Source: M3007 sp033764075 (GTDB taxonomy: Bacteria; Bacteroidota; Bacteroidia; Chitinophagales; Saprospiraceae). From it: a stretch of DNA of 64,000 bases. The stretch spans positions 1 to 64,000 of the forward strand of contig JANRJH010000045.1 of assembly GCA_033764075.1 (NCBI GenBank), read 5' to 3'. The stretch's first letter is position 1. Every line of letters begins with the position of its first letter. The notes beneath the pieces were generated by a model, which saw only the letters and a list, made by a program, of their open reading frames with translations, searched no databases and was not told the origin of the DNA. A program made the translations under genes and the position numbers. Below, piece after piece: positions 53,919-62,464 of the stretch.

Positions 53919-54923
53919 ATGACCGCCAAACGCCTGACCCAAGCCATCGTTTTCAGCATTTTTGCAGTCGTCTCCGCGCTGGTGGTTGCCGGCATTTCTT
54001 TTTTGCTGTATTATATTTTTTCCAACGGGCTGTCTTCCGTCAGTTGGGAATTCCTGACCCGACCGCCGGAGCAGGACGGCCTGAAAGGGGGCATCATGCT
54101 GTCCATCGCCGGCACCTTGCTGCTGGTTTTTTTCAGCATCCTGTTTGCTTTCCCCGTCGGCGTGCTGTCCGGCATTTTTATGAATGAGTATTCGCGAGAA
54201 AACGCGTGGAAAAAGATGGTTCGGCTCATGACCAACAACCTGGCGGGCATCCCCTCCATCGTGTTTGGCTTGTTTGGCCTGGCCCTTTTCGTGAAAGCGG
54301 CCAATTTTGGCGCCAGCATCCTGGCCGGCTCACTCACCCTGGCGGCCATGATTCTGCCCATCCTGATCCGCACCACCGAAGAGTCGCTCAAACAAATTCC
54401 GGGTGATTACCGGGCGGCCAGCCTGGCCCTCGGCGCCACCAAGTGGTACACCATACGGCATGTGGTGCTGCCGGCCGCCTTTCCCAACATCATCTCGGGG
54501 CTTATCCTCGGCATCGGGCGCATCGCGGGGGAAACAGCGCCGATCATATTCACGGTGGCTGCCTCCTACCTGACCCAGTTCCCCCATTCGGTCTTCAGCC
54601 AGGTAATGGCCCTTCCCTTTACCATCTACTACATGGCCTCCAGCCACCCCAAGCTGCTTGATGCCCGCCCCATTGCCTATGGAGCTGCCGTGGTGCTGTT
54701 GGCCATTGTGCTGTCGTTGAACCTGTTGTCGCGCCTGGCCGTTACCAAGGACAAAGCCGGGGCGGTCCTCTATTTCTTGTCCTTTGTTTTTCCGCCGCTT
54801 GGTGTTGCCCTCTGGGCGCAAAACCGAACACGGAAACCGGTTGTCGCCAACGATTGCATTTTTGCAGCCGGTGTCGGCGGCGGATTGTACACCCTCCTTT
54901 TGTTCATTCAATACTTGCTGTAA
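53919..54923 (+). CDS. pstA: Phosphate ABC transporter permease PstA
   Basis: A 334-residue permease with the Pst signature AGIPSIVFGLFGLALFV and the cytoplasmic EAA loop PGDYRAASLALGATKWYTIR that docks on PstB. The core ends near residue 275. About 60 further residues include a second hydrophobic segment pair (YFLSFVFPPLGVALWA, GVGGGLYTLLLFI) not found in typical PstA, so the protein has extra C-terminal transmembrane helices. The start lies three bases after the pstC stop, indicating tight coupling. Confidence 0.95.
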   Translation: MTAKRLTQAIVFSIFAVVSALVVAGISFLLYYIFSNGLSSVSWEFLTRPPEQDGLKGGIMLSIAGTLLLVFFSILFAFPVGVLSGIFMNEYSRENAWKKMVRLMTNNLAGIPSIVFGLFGLALFVKAANFGASILAGSLTLAAMILPILIRTTEESLKQIPGDYRAASLALGATKWYTIRHVVLPAAFPNIISGLILGIGRIAGETAPIIFTVAASYLTQFPHSVFSQVMALPFTIYYMASSHPKLLDARPIAYGAAVVLLAIVLSLNLLSRLAVTKDKAGAVLYFLSFVFPPLGVALWAQNRTRKPVVANDCIFAAGVGGGLYTLLLFIQYLL

Positions 54924-54951
54924 ACGCAATTCACTGAAAACCTCCGATCGT

Positions 54952-55710
54952 ATGTTCGCCAAAGGCATCAGTATAAAGGAACTCCAACTCTGGTACGGCG
55001 ATTTTCACGCCGTGAAAGGCGTCTCCATGGAGATTGATCCCAAAGCCGTTACGGCATTCATCGGCCCTTCCGGCTGCGGAAAGTCCACTGTATTGCGGTG
55101 CCTCAACCGCATGAACGACCTGATCGAAAACGTGCGTATAGAAGGTGAGGTGAACATTGACCGGCAAAATATTTACGCGCCCAATGTCGACGTGTACGCC
55201 CTGCGCAAAAAGGTGGGTATGGTGTTTCAGAAGCCCAGCCCGTTTCCCAAGACCATTTTTGAAAACGTCGCCTACGGGCTGCGGGTGAACGGCATGCGCA
55301 ACAAGACGGAGATCGCGGACATCGTGGAAAAATCGCTCAAAGGCGCCGCCCTGTGGAATGAAGTCAAGGATAAGCTCAAACAGTCGGCCCTCGGCCTTTC
55401 CGGCGGACAACAACAGCGCCTGTGCATTGCACGGGCCATTGCACCCAATCCGGAAGTGGTGCTCATGGATGAGCCGACCTCCGCGCTCGACCCCATATCC
55501 ACGGTGCAGGTGGAGGAGCTGATGGCCGATTTGAAGAAACATTACACGATTGTTATCGTGACCCACAATATGCAGCAGGCCCAGCGGATCGCCGACAAAA
55601 CGGCATTTTTTTTCCTGGGCCACCTGATCGAGTACACAGACACGCACTCCCTGTTCAACAACCCGAAGGAGGAAAAAACACAGAAGTACATTTCGGGCGA
55701 TTTCAGTTGA
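54952..55710 (+). CDS. pstB: Phosphate ABC transporter ATPase PstB
   Basis: A 252-residue ATPase that energises phosphate import. Walker A is GPSGCGKST at 38-46, the signature is LSGGQQQRLCIARA, and Walker B VVLMDEPTSALDPIST, with the H-loop in VTHNMQQA. The N-terminal strand KELQLWYGDFHAVKGVSMEI is typical. ATG 54952 is chosen because the fold begins there; an upstream frame overlapping pstA adds 56 unrelated residues. No phoU follows; the next gene, a sensor kinase, converges with four bases between the stops. Confidence 0.97.
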   Translation: MFAKGISIKELQLWYGDFHAVKGVSMEIDPKAVTAFIGPSGCGKSTVLRCLNRMNDLIENVRIEGEVNIDRQNIYAPNVDVYALRKKVGMVFQKPSPFPKTIFENVAYGLRVNGMRNKTEIADIVEKSLKGAALWNEVKDKLKQSALGLSGGQQQRLCIARAIAPNPEVVLMDEPTSALDPISTVQVEELMADLKKHYTIVIVTHNMQQAQRIADKTAFFFLGHLIEYTDTHSLFNNPKEEKTQKYISGDFS

Positions 55711-55714
55711 GCGG

Positions 55715-56596
55715 TCAGCCGCCCGCCAGCGGCAGACGGACCCAAAAGTTGCTTCCCTTACCCTCGGCGCTCTCCAGGCCTATTTCCCCGTTGTGCTTGC
55801 GCACCACCCAGGCAACGTAATGCAACCCCAAACCATGCCCTTTAATGCCGGCGTGATGCCCCCCCCTGAAATGTTTGTCGAAAACGTACGGTTGCTGCTC
55901 GGGCGCGATGCCCATGCCGTTGTCGCGTACCGTGAGCAGGGCATGGTCGCCATCTTTTTGGACGGTGACGACGATCCTGGGCGTAGCCAAAGTGTATTTC
56001 AAGGCATTCTCCAGCAGGTTTACCACCACATTGTTCAAGTGCATACGGTCGCCGTGCATCCGCAACTCACGGGCTTGTATCTCGACCAGTATCTCGGCGT
56101 TGCGTTGTTGCGCTTGCAACTGTACGGATTTAAGCGCCTGCTGAACCACTTTTTCCAGGTTCAGGGGTTGTATCTGGATGGCCGCGCCGGGTTCGTCGTA
56201 ATTGAAGAGCCGGAGGGTGTTTTCCACCATGCGGGTGAGTCGTTCCAACTCCAATTGCGAAATGTTCAGGTACTCGTTTGCCAACAGAGGATCGCGCCGG
56301 GTGGTGTCGTCCCTTAGCCCTTCCAGCCCGATCGTGACGGCCGTGAGGGGCGATTTCAGTTCGTGAACGAAGTGGTTGATGCGGTCGCGCAGGCGGCTTT
56401 TTTGTTGTTGCAGCGCGTAAACGCGCCAGATAAGGAAGAAGGCCAGGGTCAGGGACAGCGCAGCTGCCGACACCAGGTAAAACCAGTTGACGGGCACTTC
56501 CGTTACCCGGGCGATCACGATGAGCGGCGCGATATACAACAGCACCAATACAGCGGCCATCACTGCCAGGGTTCGGATGGTCATCGTGTTCTTCAT
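55715..56596 (-). CDS. Sensor histidine kinase
   Basis: A 293-residue HisKA/HATPase kinase. Two N-terminal transmembrane helices (about 9-29 and 38-57) bracket a very short extracytoplasmic loop. The phospho-acceptor is H78 in FVHELKSPLTA, the N-box is NVVVNLLENALKYT, and the G boxes are DNGMGIAPE and KGHGLGLHYV. There is no PAS or HAMP domain and no response regulator beside it. Convergence with pstB suggests, but does not prove, a PhoR-like role in phosphate signalling. With almost no periplasmic domain, any signal would likely come through the membrane or a partner. Confidence 0.92.
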   Translation of the reverse strand: MKNTMTIRTLAVMAAVLVLLYIAPLIVIARVTEVPVNWFYLVSAAALSLTLAFFLIWRVYALQQQKSRLRDRINHFVHELKSPLTAVTIGLEGLRDDTTRRDPLLANEYLNISQLELERLTRMVENTLRLFNYDEPGAAIQIQPLNLEKVVQQALKSVQLQAQQRNAEILVEIQARELRMHGDRMHLNNVVVNLLENALKYTLATPRIVVTVQKDGDHALLTVRDNGMGIAPEQQPYVFDKHFRGGHHAGIKGHGLGLHYVAWVVRKHNGEIGLESAEGKGSNFWVRLPLAGG

Positions 56597-56617
56597 GGTG
56601 TAATCGGTTGATCCCGG

Positions 56618-57976
56618 TTATCCGGAGGATTGTTGCCACTCCAAAAACACCTGTTCCACTTCCGGCTGGTCCCATACCTGGTCAATATCCGGGCGGCTGG
56701 TGAGGCTGTCGAAAAAAGCGTTTTGACGATCGTCTTCCTGCAAGGCCAGGTGATAGGGGGTATTGCTGAAGGTGACCAGGGAGTAGGAGGGTAAAAAATC
56801 GGGATGTTTTTCATGCAGCCGGGCGGTAATCTTCTTGCGCAACAAAAAACGCGGGTCGGCCACCTTGTCGCGCATTTCCACAAAATTGCGCAACGCCAAT
56901 TCAGCGATGGCTTTGCCGTCGGCCTCCCGGCGCCTGGCAAATTCTGGAATGGCTTTGGTGAAATCGCCGCCCATTTCGTCCACCAGGGCATCCAGAATGG
57001 TGCAATCCTCAAAGCCGGCATTCATACCCTGTCCGTAAAAAGGCACAATGGCATGCGCTGCGTCGCCCAAAAGCACGATCCGATCCTGCCATTGCCAGGG
57101 GCTGCAGCGCACCGTTACCAGGGAGCTGGTGGGGTTGGATTTGAAATCGGACAGCAAATCGGGCATCAGCGGCAGGGTATCGGCGAAATACGTTTTAAAA
57201 AACGCCGTGATGTCCTCGTCTGTTTGCAAGCGTTCAAAAGAAACAGCGCCTTCAAAAGGCAGGAACAGGGTGCAGGTGAACGTGCCATCGGCATTGGGCA
57301 GGGCAATAAGCATAAAGTTGCCGCGCGGCCAGATGTGCAGGGCGTTGGGATCCAGTCGGTGCGAGCCGTCGGCGGCAGGCGGTATGCGCAGCTCCTTGTA
57401 GCCGTGTTCCAGGTATTGTTGTTCGTAGTTGAAGCGGTCGGTTTTTTGCAAGGCGTAACGCACGGCGGAGAAAGCGCCGTCGCAGGCAAAAATCAGCGGC
57501 GCATCTACGGCCCGCTGTTGGCCGGTGGCCATGTCTTCAAATAAAATGCGCGGTTGCTCCAGATCGACGTCCAGGCAGCGGTGCTCAAAGAAAAACTCGA
57601 CGTTATCGAACGCGTCGGCGATGTTGAGCAGTTCCAGGTTCAGCCCGCCGCGGGACACGGAATAGATGGCCTGGCCCGTTTTACCGTACGGTTGGTAGGT
57701 GAGCGTGCCGTCTGTGGCGTGCATCATGCGCCCCGGCATGGCAATCGCCACCTTGCGGATGGCCTCCAGGATGCCCGCCTGCTCAACGGCCTTCCAGCCG
57801 CGCTCGCTCATGGCCAGGTTGATGGAGCGCCCGCCCCGGTATCCGGCCGAACGCATGTCGGGTCGGCGTTCAAAAACCTGGACACGGTAGCCGCGGCGCG
57901 CCAGAAAAACGGCCCAGAGCGAACCGACCAAACCTGCGCCGACGACGATGGCGCTACGCTGCGATGATACATTCAT
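56618..57976 (-). CDS. kmo: Kynurenine 3-monooxygenase
   Basis: A 452-residue FAD monooxygenase that hydroxylates L-kynurenine to 3-hydroxykynurenine using NADPH and O2. The FAD motif is VVGAGLVGSLWAVFLARRG (11-29), followed by GGRSINLAMSERGW, characteristic of KMO, and the GDAAHAIVPFYGQGMNAGFE box in the middle. The length fits bacterial KMO. Other kynurenine genes (kynureninase, tryptophan dioxygenase, 3-hydroxyanthranilate dioxygenase) are not in the window. It is 21 bases upstream, in transcription order, of the sensor kinase, so the two may share a transcript. Confidence 0.95.
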   Translation of the reverse strand: MNVSSQRSAIVVGAGLVGSLWAVFLARRGYRVQVFERRPDMRSAGYRGGRSINLAMSERGWKAVEQAGILEAIRKVAIAMPGRMMHATDGTLTYQPYGKTGQAIYSVSRGGLNLELLNIADAFDNVEFFFEHRCLDVDLEQPRILFEDMATGQQRAVDAPLIFACDGAFSAVRYALQKTDRFNYEQQYLEHGYKELRIPPAADGSHRLDPNALHIWPRGNFMLIALPNADGTFTCTLFLPFEGAVSFERLQTDEDITAFFKTYFADTLPLMPDLLSDFKSNPTSSLVTVRCSPWQWQDRIVLLGDAAHAIVPFYGQGMNAGFEDCTILDALVDEMGGDFTKAIPEFARRREADGKAIAELALRNFVEMRDKVADPRFLLRKKITARLHEKHPDFLPSYSLVTFSNTPYHLALQEDDRQNAFFDSLTSRPDIDQVWDQPEVEQVFLEWQQSSG

Positions 57977-58009
57977 AGTAAATGGTTTATGATCCGCGAA
58001 TATACACCG

Positions 58010-59305
58010 TCACAACTGACCGGCAAGTAGTTTGAGTTGAACTTCGGCTTGTTTCAGTCGGAAGAGCAGGAGGTTTCGGCGAACGAGGGCCTGCTCGAAG
58101 GTGCTTTGGGCCTGTTGCACCTCCAGGGAGTTGGTTTGGCCGAGCCGGAAACGCTCCGTGCTGATGTTCAGACTCTCGCGGGCATTGATCACGTTTTCTT
58201 CCTCGAACACGAGAATTTGTTGCTGGGTGGCAAACTCGGCGAGTTGGTTATCCAAGCGTGTTTCCAGGTCGAGTTGGTTGGCTTCCTTGCTCAGCGCGGC
58301 ACGCTGGGCGTCGAGTTGGGCGATTTTCACCCTGCTCTTGAGGAGCCCGCCGTCGTAAATCGGCAGGCTGAAGGCAAGTCCCAGGGTCAGACCCGCCTGG
58401 CTATTGTTGAGCAGGAACCCGGAGGTGTTGTCGGTCCGCAAGGCATTGAGCTGGCTGTTGGTACTGATGCGCGGCTTGCGCACGGCCTCGGCCTCGGCGA
58501 CCTGCACGGCAGAAATTTGTTCGTTCAGCAAGGCGGCCAGCAATTCCGGATTGGCCGTCTGGAGCCCTTCGAGCAAGGCCACCCGCTCGGGCACATACAC
58601 GTTTTCCAGGTTTTCATCCACCGAAAAGGGCGTCAATGGATCGCGGGCGAGGAGCAGGTTGAGGTTTCTTTTGGTGGCCTGGGTGGTATTTTGCTGGGCC
58701 AGGAGGTCTCCACGGCGTTGATTGAGGTCGATGCGGGCCTGCAAACCGTCGTTTTGGGTGGCAAAACCGGCGGCCAGCCTGGCTTCAGCGATGCGCAGGC
58801 GCTCCTCGTTGAGGGCAATCACTTCTTCGAGCGATTGTTCCTGGAGGCGGCTGGCGGCAATGCCGTAATAGGTTTGCAGCACGGCAGCCGTGGTGCGTTG
58901 CACTGCTGCGCGCAGATTCATGTCGCCGAGCGCTTCCTGCAGCGCCAGCCGGTCTTTGGCCCGGTACATGCGCCGGCCGTCGAAGATCGTCCATCCCAAC
59001 TGGACGCCCGCGTTAAAAGTGTTGAACGTGGCGCCCAGGTCGTTGAATTCATTGCCGTTGGCCAGTTGCTGCTGGAATGCGCTCACGGTAAAATTGTCGC
59101 TCGCCACCAGGTTCAACGTGGGCAGCATGCCGGCGTTGGCCTTGGTGTTGTTCAGCCGGGCCACCTCGGCGTCGGTTCGGCTGATGCGAATGGCATAATT
59201 GTTTTCCAGGGCGATCTCAACCGCCTGGACAGCGCTCAGCAAAGAATCCTGTGCGGGCAAGACGCCGGGAAGCAGGATCAGGAAGAAGATTTTCAAATGC
59301 GTCAT
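58010..59305 (-). CDS. TolC-family outer-membrane efflux protein
   Basis: A 431-residue exported outer-membrane protein with two repeats of long coiled-coil helices. The signal peptide MTHLKIFFLILLPGVLPAQ is followed by LSAVQAVEIALENNYAIRIS. Each half carries the OEP-type helix, for example VIALNEERLRIAEARLAAGF and FEEENVINARESLNISTERF. It is the outer channel for tripartite efflux or type I export. No membrane-fusion protein or inner pump is adjacent, so its partners are elsewhere. A CTTAACC-T-GGTTAAG palindrome lies five bases from the start. Confidence 0.93.
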   Translation of the reverse strand: MTHLKIFFLILLPGVLPAQDSLLSAVQAVEIALENNYAIRISRTDAEVARLNNTKANAGMLPTLNLVASDNFTVSAFQQQLANGNEFNDLGATFNTFNAGVQLGWTIFDGRRMYRAKDRLALQEALGDMNLRAAVQRTTAAVLQTYYGIAASRLQEQSLEEVIALNEERLRIAEARLAAGFATQNDGLQARIDLNQRRGDLLAQQNTTQATKRNLNLLLARDPLTPFSVDENLENVYVPERVALLEGLQTANPELLAALLNEQISAVQVAEAEAVRKPRISTNSQLNALRTDNTSGFLLNNSQAGLTLGLAFSLPIYDGGLLKSRVKIAQLDAQRAALSKEANQLDLETRLDNQLAEFATQQQILVFEEENVINARESLNISTERFRLGQTNSLEVQQAQSTFEQALVRRNLLLFRLKQAEVQLKLLAGQL

Positions 59306-59309
59306 ATTG

Positions 59310-59324
59310 CTTAACCTGGTTAAG
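59310..59324. promoter_or_regulatory. Palindrome CTTAACCTGGTTAAG at the tolC-like start
   Basis: A perfect 7+1+7 inverted repeat five bases upstream of the ATG at 59305 (minus strand). Its half-site CTTAACC equals part of the candidate Pho-box units at 42847 and 51708, though here it is inverted rather than direct. Confidence 0.4.
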
Positions 59325-59397
59325 GGGTCGAATGGCAGGTGCGATAAATACCCTCAACTACAAACCAAATATTGATTATCGGGTTTAGTTATCCGGG

Positions 59398-59405
59398 TAA
59401 CTTTG
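59398..59405 (+). promoter_or_regulatory. -7 promoter box TAACTTTG upstream of the LON-domain gene
   Basis: Exact TAnnTTTG match 51 bases before the ATG at 59457; ATTG (59371-59374) lies about 23 bases upstream as a weak -33 element. Confidence 0.5.
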
Positions 59406-59456
59406 TGCACGCTGTCGTTCAGCCTGAGCCCCAATCCACAAAATTCGACCATACAC

Positions 59457-60083
59457 ATGGCTTTTCTTCCACTGTTTCCGTTAAACCTTGTCGCCTTTCC
59501 AGGGGAAACGGTGAACCTGCACATTTTTGAACCCCGCTACCGCCAATTGATCGGTGAGTGCCTCGAAGACGACACTACCTTTGGTGTCCCGGTGTTCATG
59601 AACAACCGCATTCCAGGCTATGGAACAGAAATGAAGGTAGTCGAACTGGTGCAAAGGTACGACGACGGACGACTGGACGTCCGCACGCAAGGAATACGCC
59701 CCTTTCGGATCCTGGAATTTGAAAATCCGGCCCCCGGCCGGTTGTACGCGCACGGAAAGGTGCACCTGTTCCCTCCCCCCGAACCCACCACCCAAATCGA
59801 TCCCGGGTTGCGCGACGCCGTCGAACGCCTGTGCAGGCTGCTTTCGGAAAAAATGCAGGTGCACGACGAACACCTGCCGTACTCCTTTCAAATCGGCCAT
59901 CAAGTGGGCCTGCCCCTGGAAGGCGAATACGAACTGCTGACCCTGGAAACGGAAGCCGAGCGGCAATCGTTCATACTTGAGCACCTGAACGAGGCGCTTC
60001 CGGTGCTGGAACGCATGGAAAAGGTAAAGGAACGCATTCAAATGAACGGGCACTTCCGGGAGTTGGACAAGCTGGATTTCTAA
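59457..60083 (+). CDS. LON peptidase substrate-binding domain protein
   Basis: A 208-residue single-domain protein with the N-terminal substrate-binding fold of Lon protease (LonSB) and no ATPase or protease part. It opens MAFLPLFPLNLVAFPGETVN and continues LHIFEPRYRQLIGECLED, the classic LonSB start, and ends with a helical segment. Such stand-alone proteins are widespread and of unknown function; protein binding is inferred. The start at 59457 is set by the domain; an upstream TTG would add a non-homologous leader. Confidence 0.93.
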   Translation: MAFLPLFPLNLVAFPGETVNLHIFEPRYRQLIGECLEDDTTFGVPVFMNNRIPGYGTEMKVVELVQRYDDGRLDVRTQGIRPFRILEFENPAPGRLYAHGKVHLFPPPEPTTQIDPGLRDAVERLCRLLSEKMQVHDEHLPYSFQIGHQVGLPLEGEYELLTLETEAERQSFILEHLNEALPVLERMEKVKERIQMNGHFRELDKLDF

Positions 60084-60105
60084 CACACCGGTACAAACGG
60101 CAACC

Positions 60106-61443
60106 CTATTCCGTCGGCAGCCGCTTCAACAGCCGTTTGTTGGCAACGAACGGTTTTAGCTCACTGTACGGGATCAACACCTGATTTCTTCCATACACGG
60201 GGTGAAAAGAGGTGCTCACCACCAGTCCGCCGGATGTCGGTACACGAAGGGGAAATCCGCCTGACCGGATCCAGGCCTCAAACGATTTATCGGTTGCGGC
60301 CCGTGGCCACTTTTTCCAGGTTACCGCCGCCCGGTTGGTTAAAAAGGCTTCCCATTCCGCACCCGTTTTGAAGAGGGCCTCTTCCGTGAGCACATTTTTT
60401 TTCTGCAGATCGAAGGAAAATGCGTGCCCCGCAGGAATGCTGTCGCCCGGAGCCGTCAAAAAAAGGAATCCGCTGATCCACTGGTCTTCCCAACACACGA
60501 TATCCACCCAGCCGGAAGCCTGGTACAGGTTTCGTTCAGCAGCGGTAGCGGTTTGTTCATCCGTGGAGAAGCGGCGGCGCCAGGCAGCCCGCTTTTTGTC
60601 GAACCACTTGTTGCATTCCGGGCAGGTAGTCACCGGATAGAGGAGGTCCCGGGAAGACTGGAAGTCGGCCCACACATCCGACGCCACAGGAAAGCTGCCG
60701 GCGGGCTTCAACGTGAACTCGCCGCGTTCTCCTGCGCCGTTCCACATCAGCCTGAGGTCGGTGTCCGGCTGGAAGACGCCGTCGAGGCGGATCGCCGACC
60801 GGGACAGGGGTTCTATGGTGCGGAGTGCGAGCAGGGAGTCTGCCTCCATGCGTCCATGCAGTTTGTAGACGCGATCGGTGCGTGCCAGAAAAAGGGCGCC
60901 GGCGATTTGCTCGCCGTAGGACTGTGCGATGACCAGGGTAGCTTTCCGGCCCTGCCATTGGCCGGTGTACCGGATGAAGCGCGGCTGGCGGTCGTTCAGG
61001 GTGGGTGTTTGCAGGGGATGGAGCGACTCTTTCGTTTCGGCGAACGCCCCACTGGCTTGATCCATGCTGCGCCATTCCACCTCCAGGTTGCCGTTTTTGA
61101 TCTCGCCCTGCCAGGTGCCACAAGGCGTGTTTCCGGCGTCGAACTCTACCAGGCGCAATTGGTTTTTGACCACAGAACCTTTCAGCCGGATGCGGGTACG
61201 GCTCTTCGGGTAGCGCAGGTAGCCCTGACACACCTCTCCGTCGGCAGCCAGGGAGAATTCCACAACATGCACGCCGTCAATCGTGCCCCGGTAATACCGC
61301 TGCCACAACAACAGCTTGCCGGGATCGAACAGCCGTAGAACGGCGGTGTCGGGCTGCCGGCCGACGGGCGTCTGTTGCGCAGCCCCCGAAAGCGGCAGGA
61401 ACAGGGTAAAAATGACGGCGGTGAACACATCCTGTAATCGCAT
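60106..61443 (-). CDS. Secreted protein of unknown function
   Basis: A 445-residue protein with a signal peptide (MRLQDVFTAVIFTLFLPLSG, ending near AAQ). It has an N-terminal beta-rich domain (GTIDGVHVVEFSLAADGE, YTGQWQGRKATLVIA) that appears repeated once, then a central CPECNKWFDKKR segment with a CxxC pair, and a C-terminal strand GLVVSTSFHPVYGRNQVLIP that recalls DUF3298-type ends. I do not recognise the family. It lies 13 bases after the MoxR gene and forms the last gene of a three-gene leftward unit with MoxR and the pseudo-helicase. Confidence 0.75.
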   Translation of the reverse strand: MRLQDVFTAVIFTLFLPLSGAAQQTPVGRQPDTAVLRLFDPGKLLLWQRYYRGTIDGVHVVEFSLAADGEVCQGYLRYPKSRTRIRLKGSVVKNQLRLVEFDAGNTPCGTWQGEIKNGNLEVEWRSMDQASGAFAETKESLHPLQTPTLNDRQPRFIRYTGQWQGRKATLVIAQSYGEQIAGALFLARTDRVYKLHGRMEADSLLALRTIEPLSRSAIRLDGVFQPDTDLRLMWNGAGERGEFTLKPAGSFPVASDVWADFQSSRDLLYPVTTCPECNKWFDKKRAAWRRRFSTDEQTATAAERNLYQASGWVDIVCWEDQWISGFLFLTAPGDSIPAGHAFSFDLQKKNVLTEEALFKTGAEWEAFLTNRAAVTWKKWPRAATDKSFEAWIRSGGFPLRVPTSGGLVVSTSFHPVYGRNQVLIPYSELKPFVANKRLLKRLPTE

Positions 61444-61456
61444 GCAATGCCGGGCG

Positions 61457-62452
61457 CTATGGGATGGGTATGGCGTTGAGTACCTCGCGCAACAGGGTGT
61501 CGGCGCTTACCTGTTCCGCTTCGGCCTCGTAGCTCAGGCCGATGCGATGCCGCATGACGTCGGGCGCCACGGCACGCACATCTTCGGGGATCACATACCC
61601 GCGACCCTGGAGGAAGGCGTTTGCCCGGGCCGAGTGGGCCATGGCCACGGCTGCCCGGGGAGAAGCGCCAAACTCCAGCAAGGGCGCCAGCTTGTGGAGC
61701 TGATAACGGGCCGGATAGCGGGTTGCGCCAACAATGTCCAGTATGTACGATTCAATCTTTTCATCTACATACACCAGGCGGACGGCCTGCCGTGCGTGCA
61801 GCAACGTTTGCACGGAGACCACCGGCCGGATTTCGGGCTCCTCGGCAGCAAGGTTGCGGCGAATGATCTCCCGTTCTTCCGCGCGCTCCGGATAATCGAT
61901 CAGCACTTTCATCAGGAACCGGTCGAGTTGCGCTTCAGGCAAAGGGTAGGTGCCTTCCTGCTCAATGGGGTTTTGGGTGGCCAGCACCAGAAACGGTTCT
62001 TCAAGTCGGAAACTTTCGTTGCCGATGGTCACCTGCCGTTCCTGCATGGCTTCCAGTAGTGCGCTCTGCACCTTGGCGGGTGCGCGATTAATCTCGTCTG
62101 CCAGCACAAAGTGCGCAAATACAGGGCCTTTGCGCACAGAAAAGGTTGCGTTGGAGGGGTTGTACACCTGTGTGCCGATGAGGTCGGCCGGCAACAGGTC
62201 CGGCGTAAACTGAATGCGGCTGAAGTGAGCGTCGAACGCCTGGGCCAGTGTTTTGATGGCCAGGGTTTTGGCGAGACCGGGCATGCCTTCCAGCAGTATA
62301 TGCCCCTTGCACAGCAAACCGATCAGGAGGCGGTTCATCATGCGCTCCTGTCCAACCAGCACTTTGGCCGTTTCGGTGCGCAACGGCTCGAGGAAAGCCG
62401 CTTCGCGCCGGATTTGTTCGTTCAACGCCGCAATGTCTGTGGGTGCCTGCAT
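61457..62452 (-). CDS. MoxR family AAA+ ATPase
   Basis: A 331-residue ATPase of the MoxR group, chaperone-like proteins that mature or insert cofactors into partners. Walker A is EGMPGLAKT (55-63), Walker B VLADEINRAP, sensor 1 LATQNPIEQEGTYPLPEAQLDR, and the helix-2 and beta-hairpin inserts are present. MoxR genes normally lie next to DUF58 and VWA genes; here neither is present. The neighbours are a degenerate helicase upstream (12 bases) and an unknown secreted protein downstream (13 bases). Such a context is unusual and suggests a nonstandard partner. Confidence 0.95.
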   Translation of the reverse strand: MQAPTDIAALNEQIRREAAFLEPLRTETAKVLVGQERMMNRLLIGLLCKGHILLEGMPGLAKTLAIKTLAQAFDAHFSRIQFTPDLLPADLIGTQVYNPSNATFSVRKGPVFAHFVLADEINRAPAKVQSALLEAMQERQVTIGNESFRLEEPFLVLATQNPIEQEGTYPLPEAQLDRFLMKVLIDYPERAEEREIIRRNLAAEEPEIRPVVSVQTLLHARQAVRLVYVDEKIESYILDIVGATRYPARYQLHKLAPLLEFGASPRAAVAMAHSARANAFLQGRGYVIPEDVRAVAPDVMRHRIGLSYEAEAEQVSADTLLREVLNAIPIP

Positions 62453-62464
62453 AAATCCTTGGTT

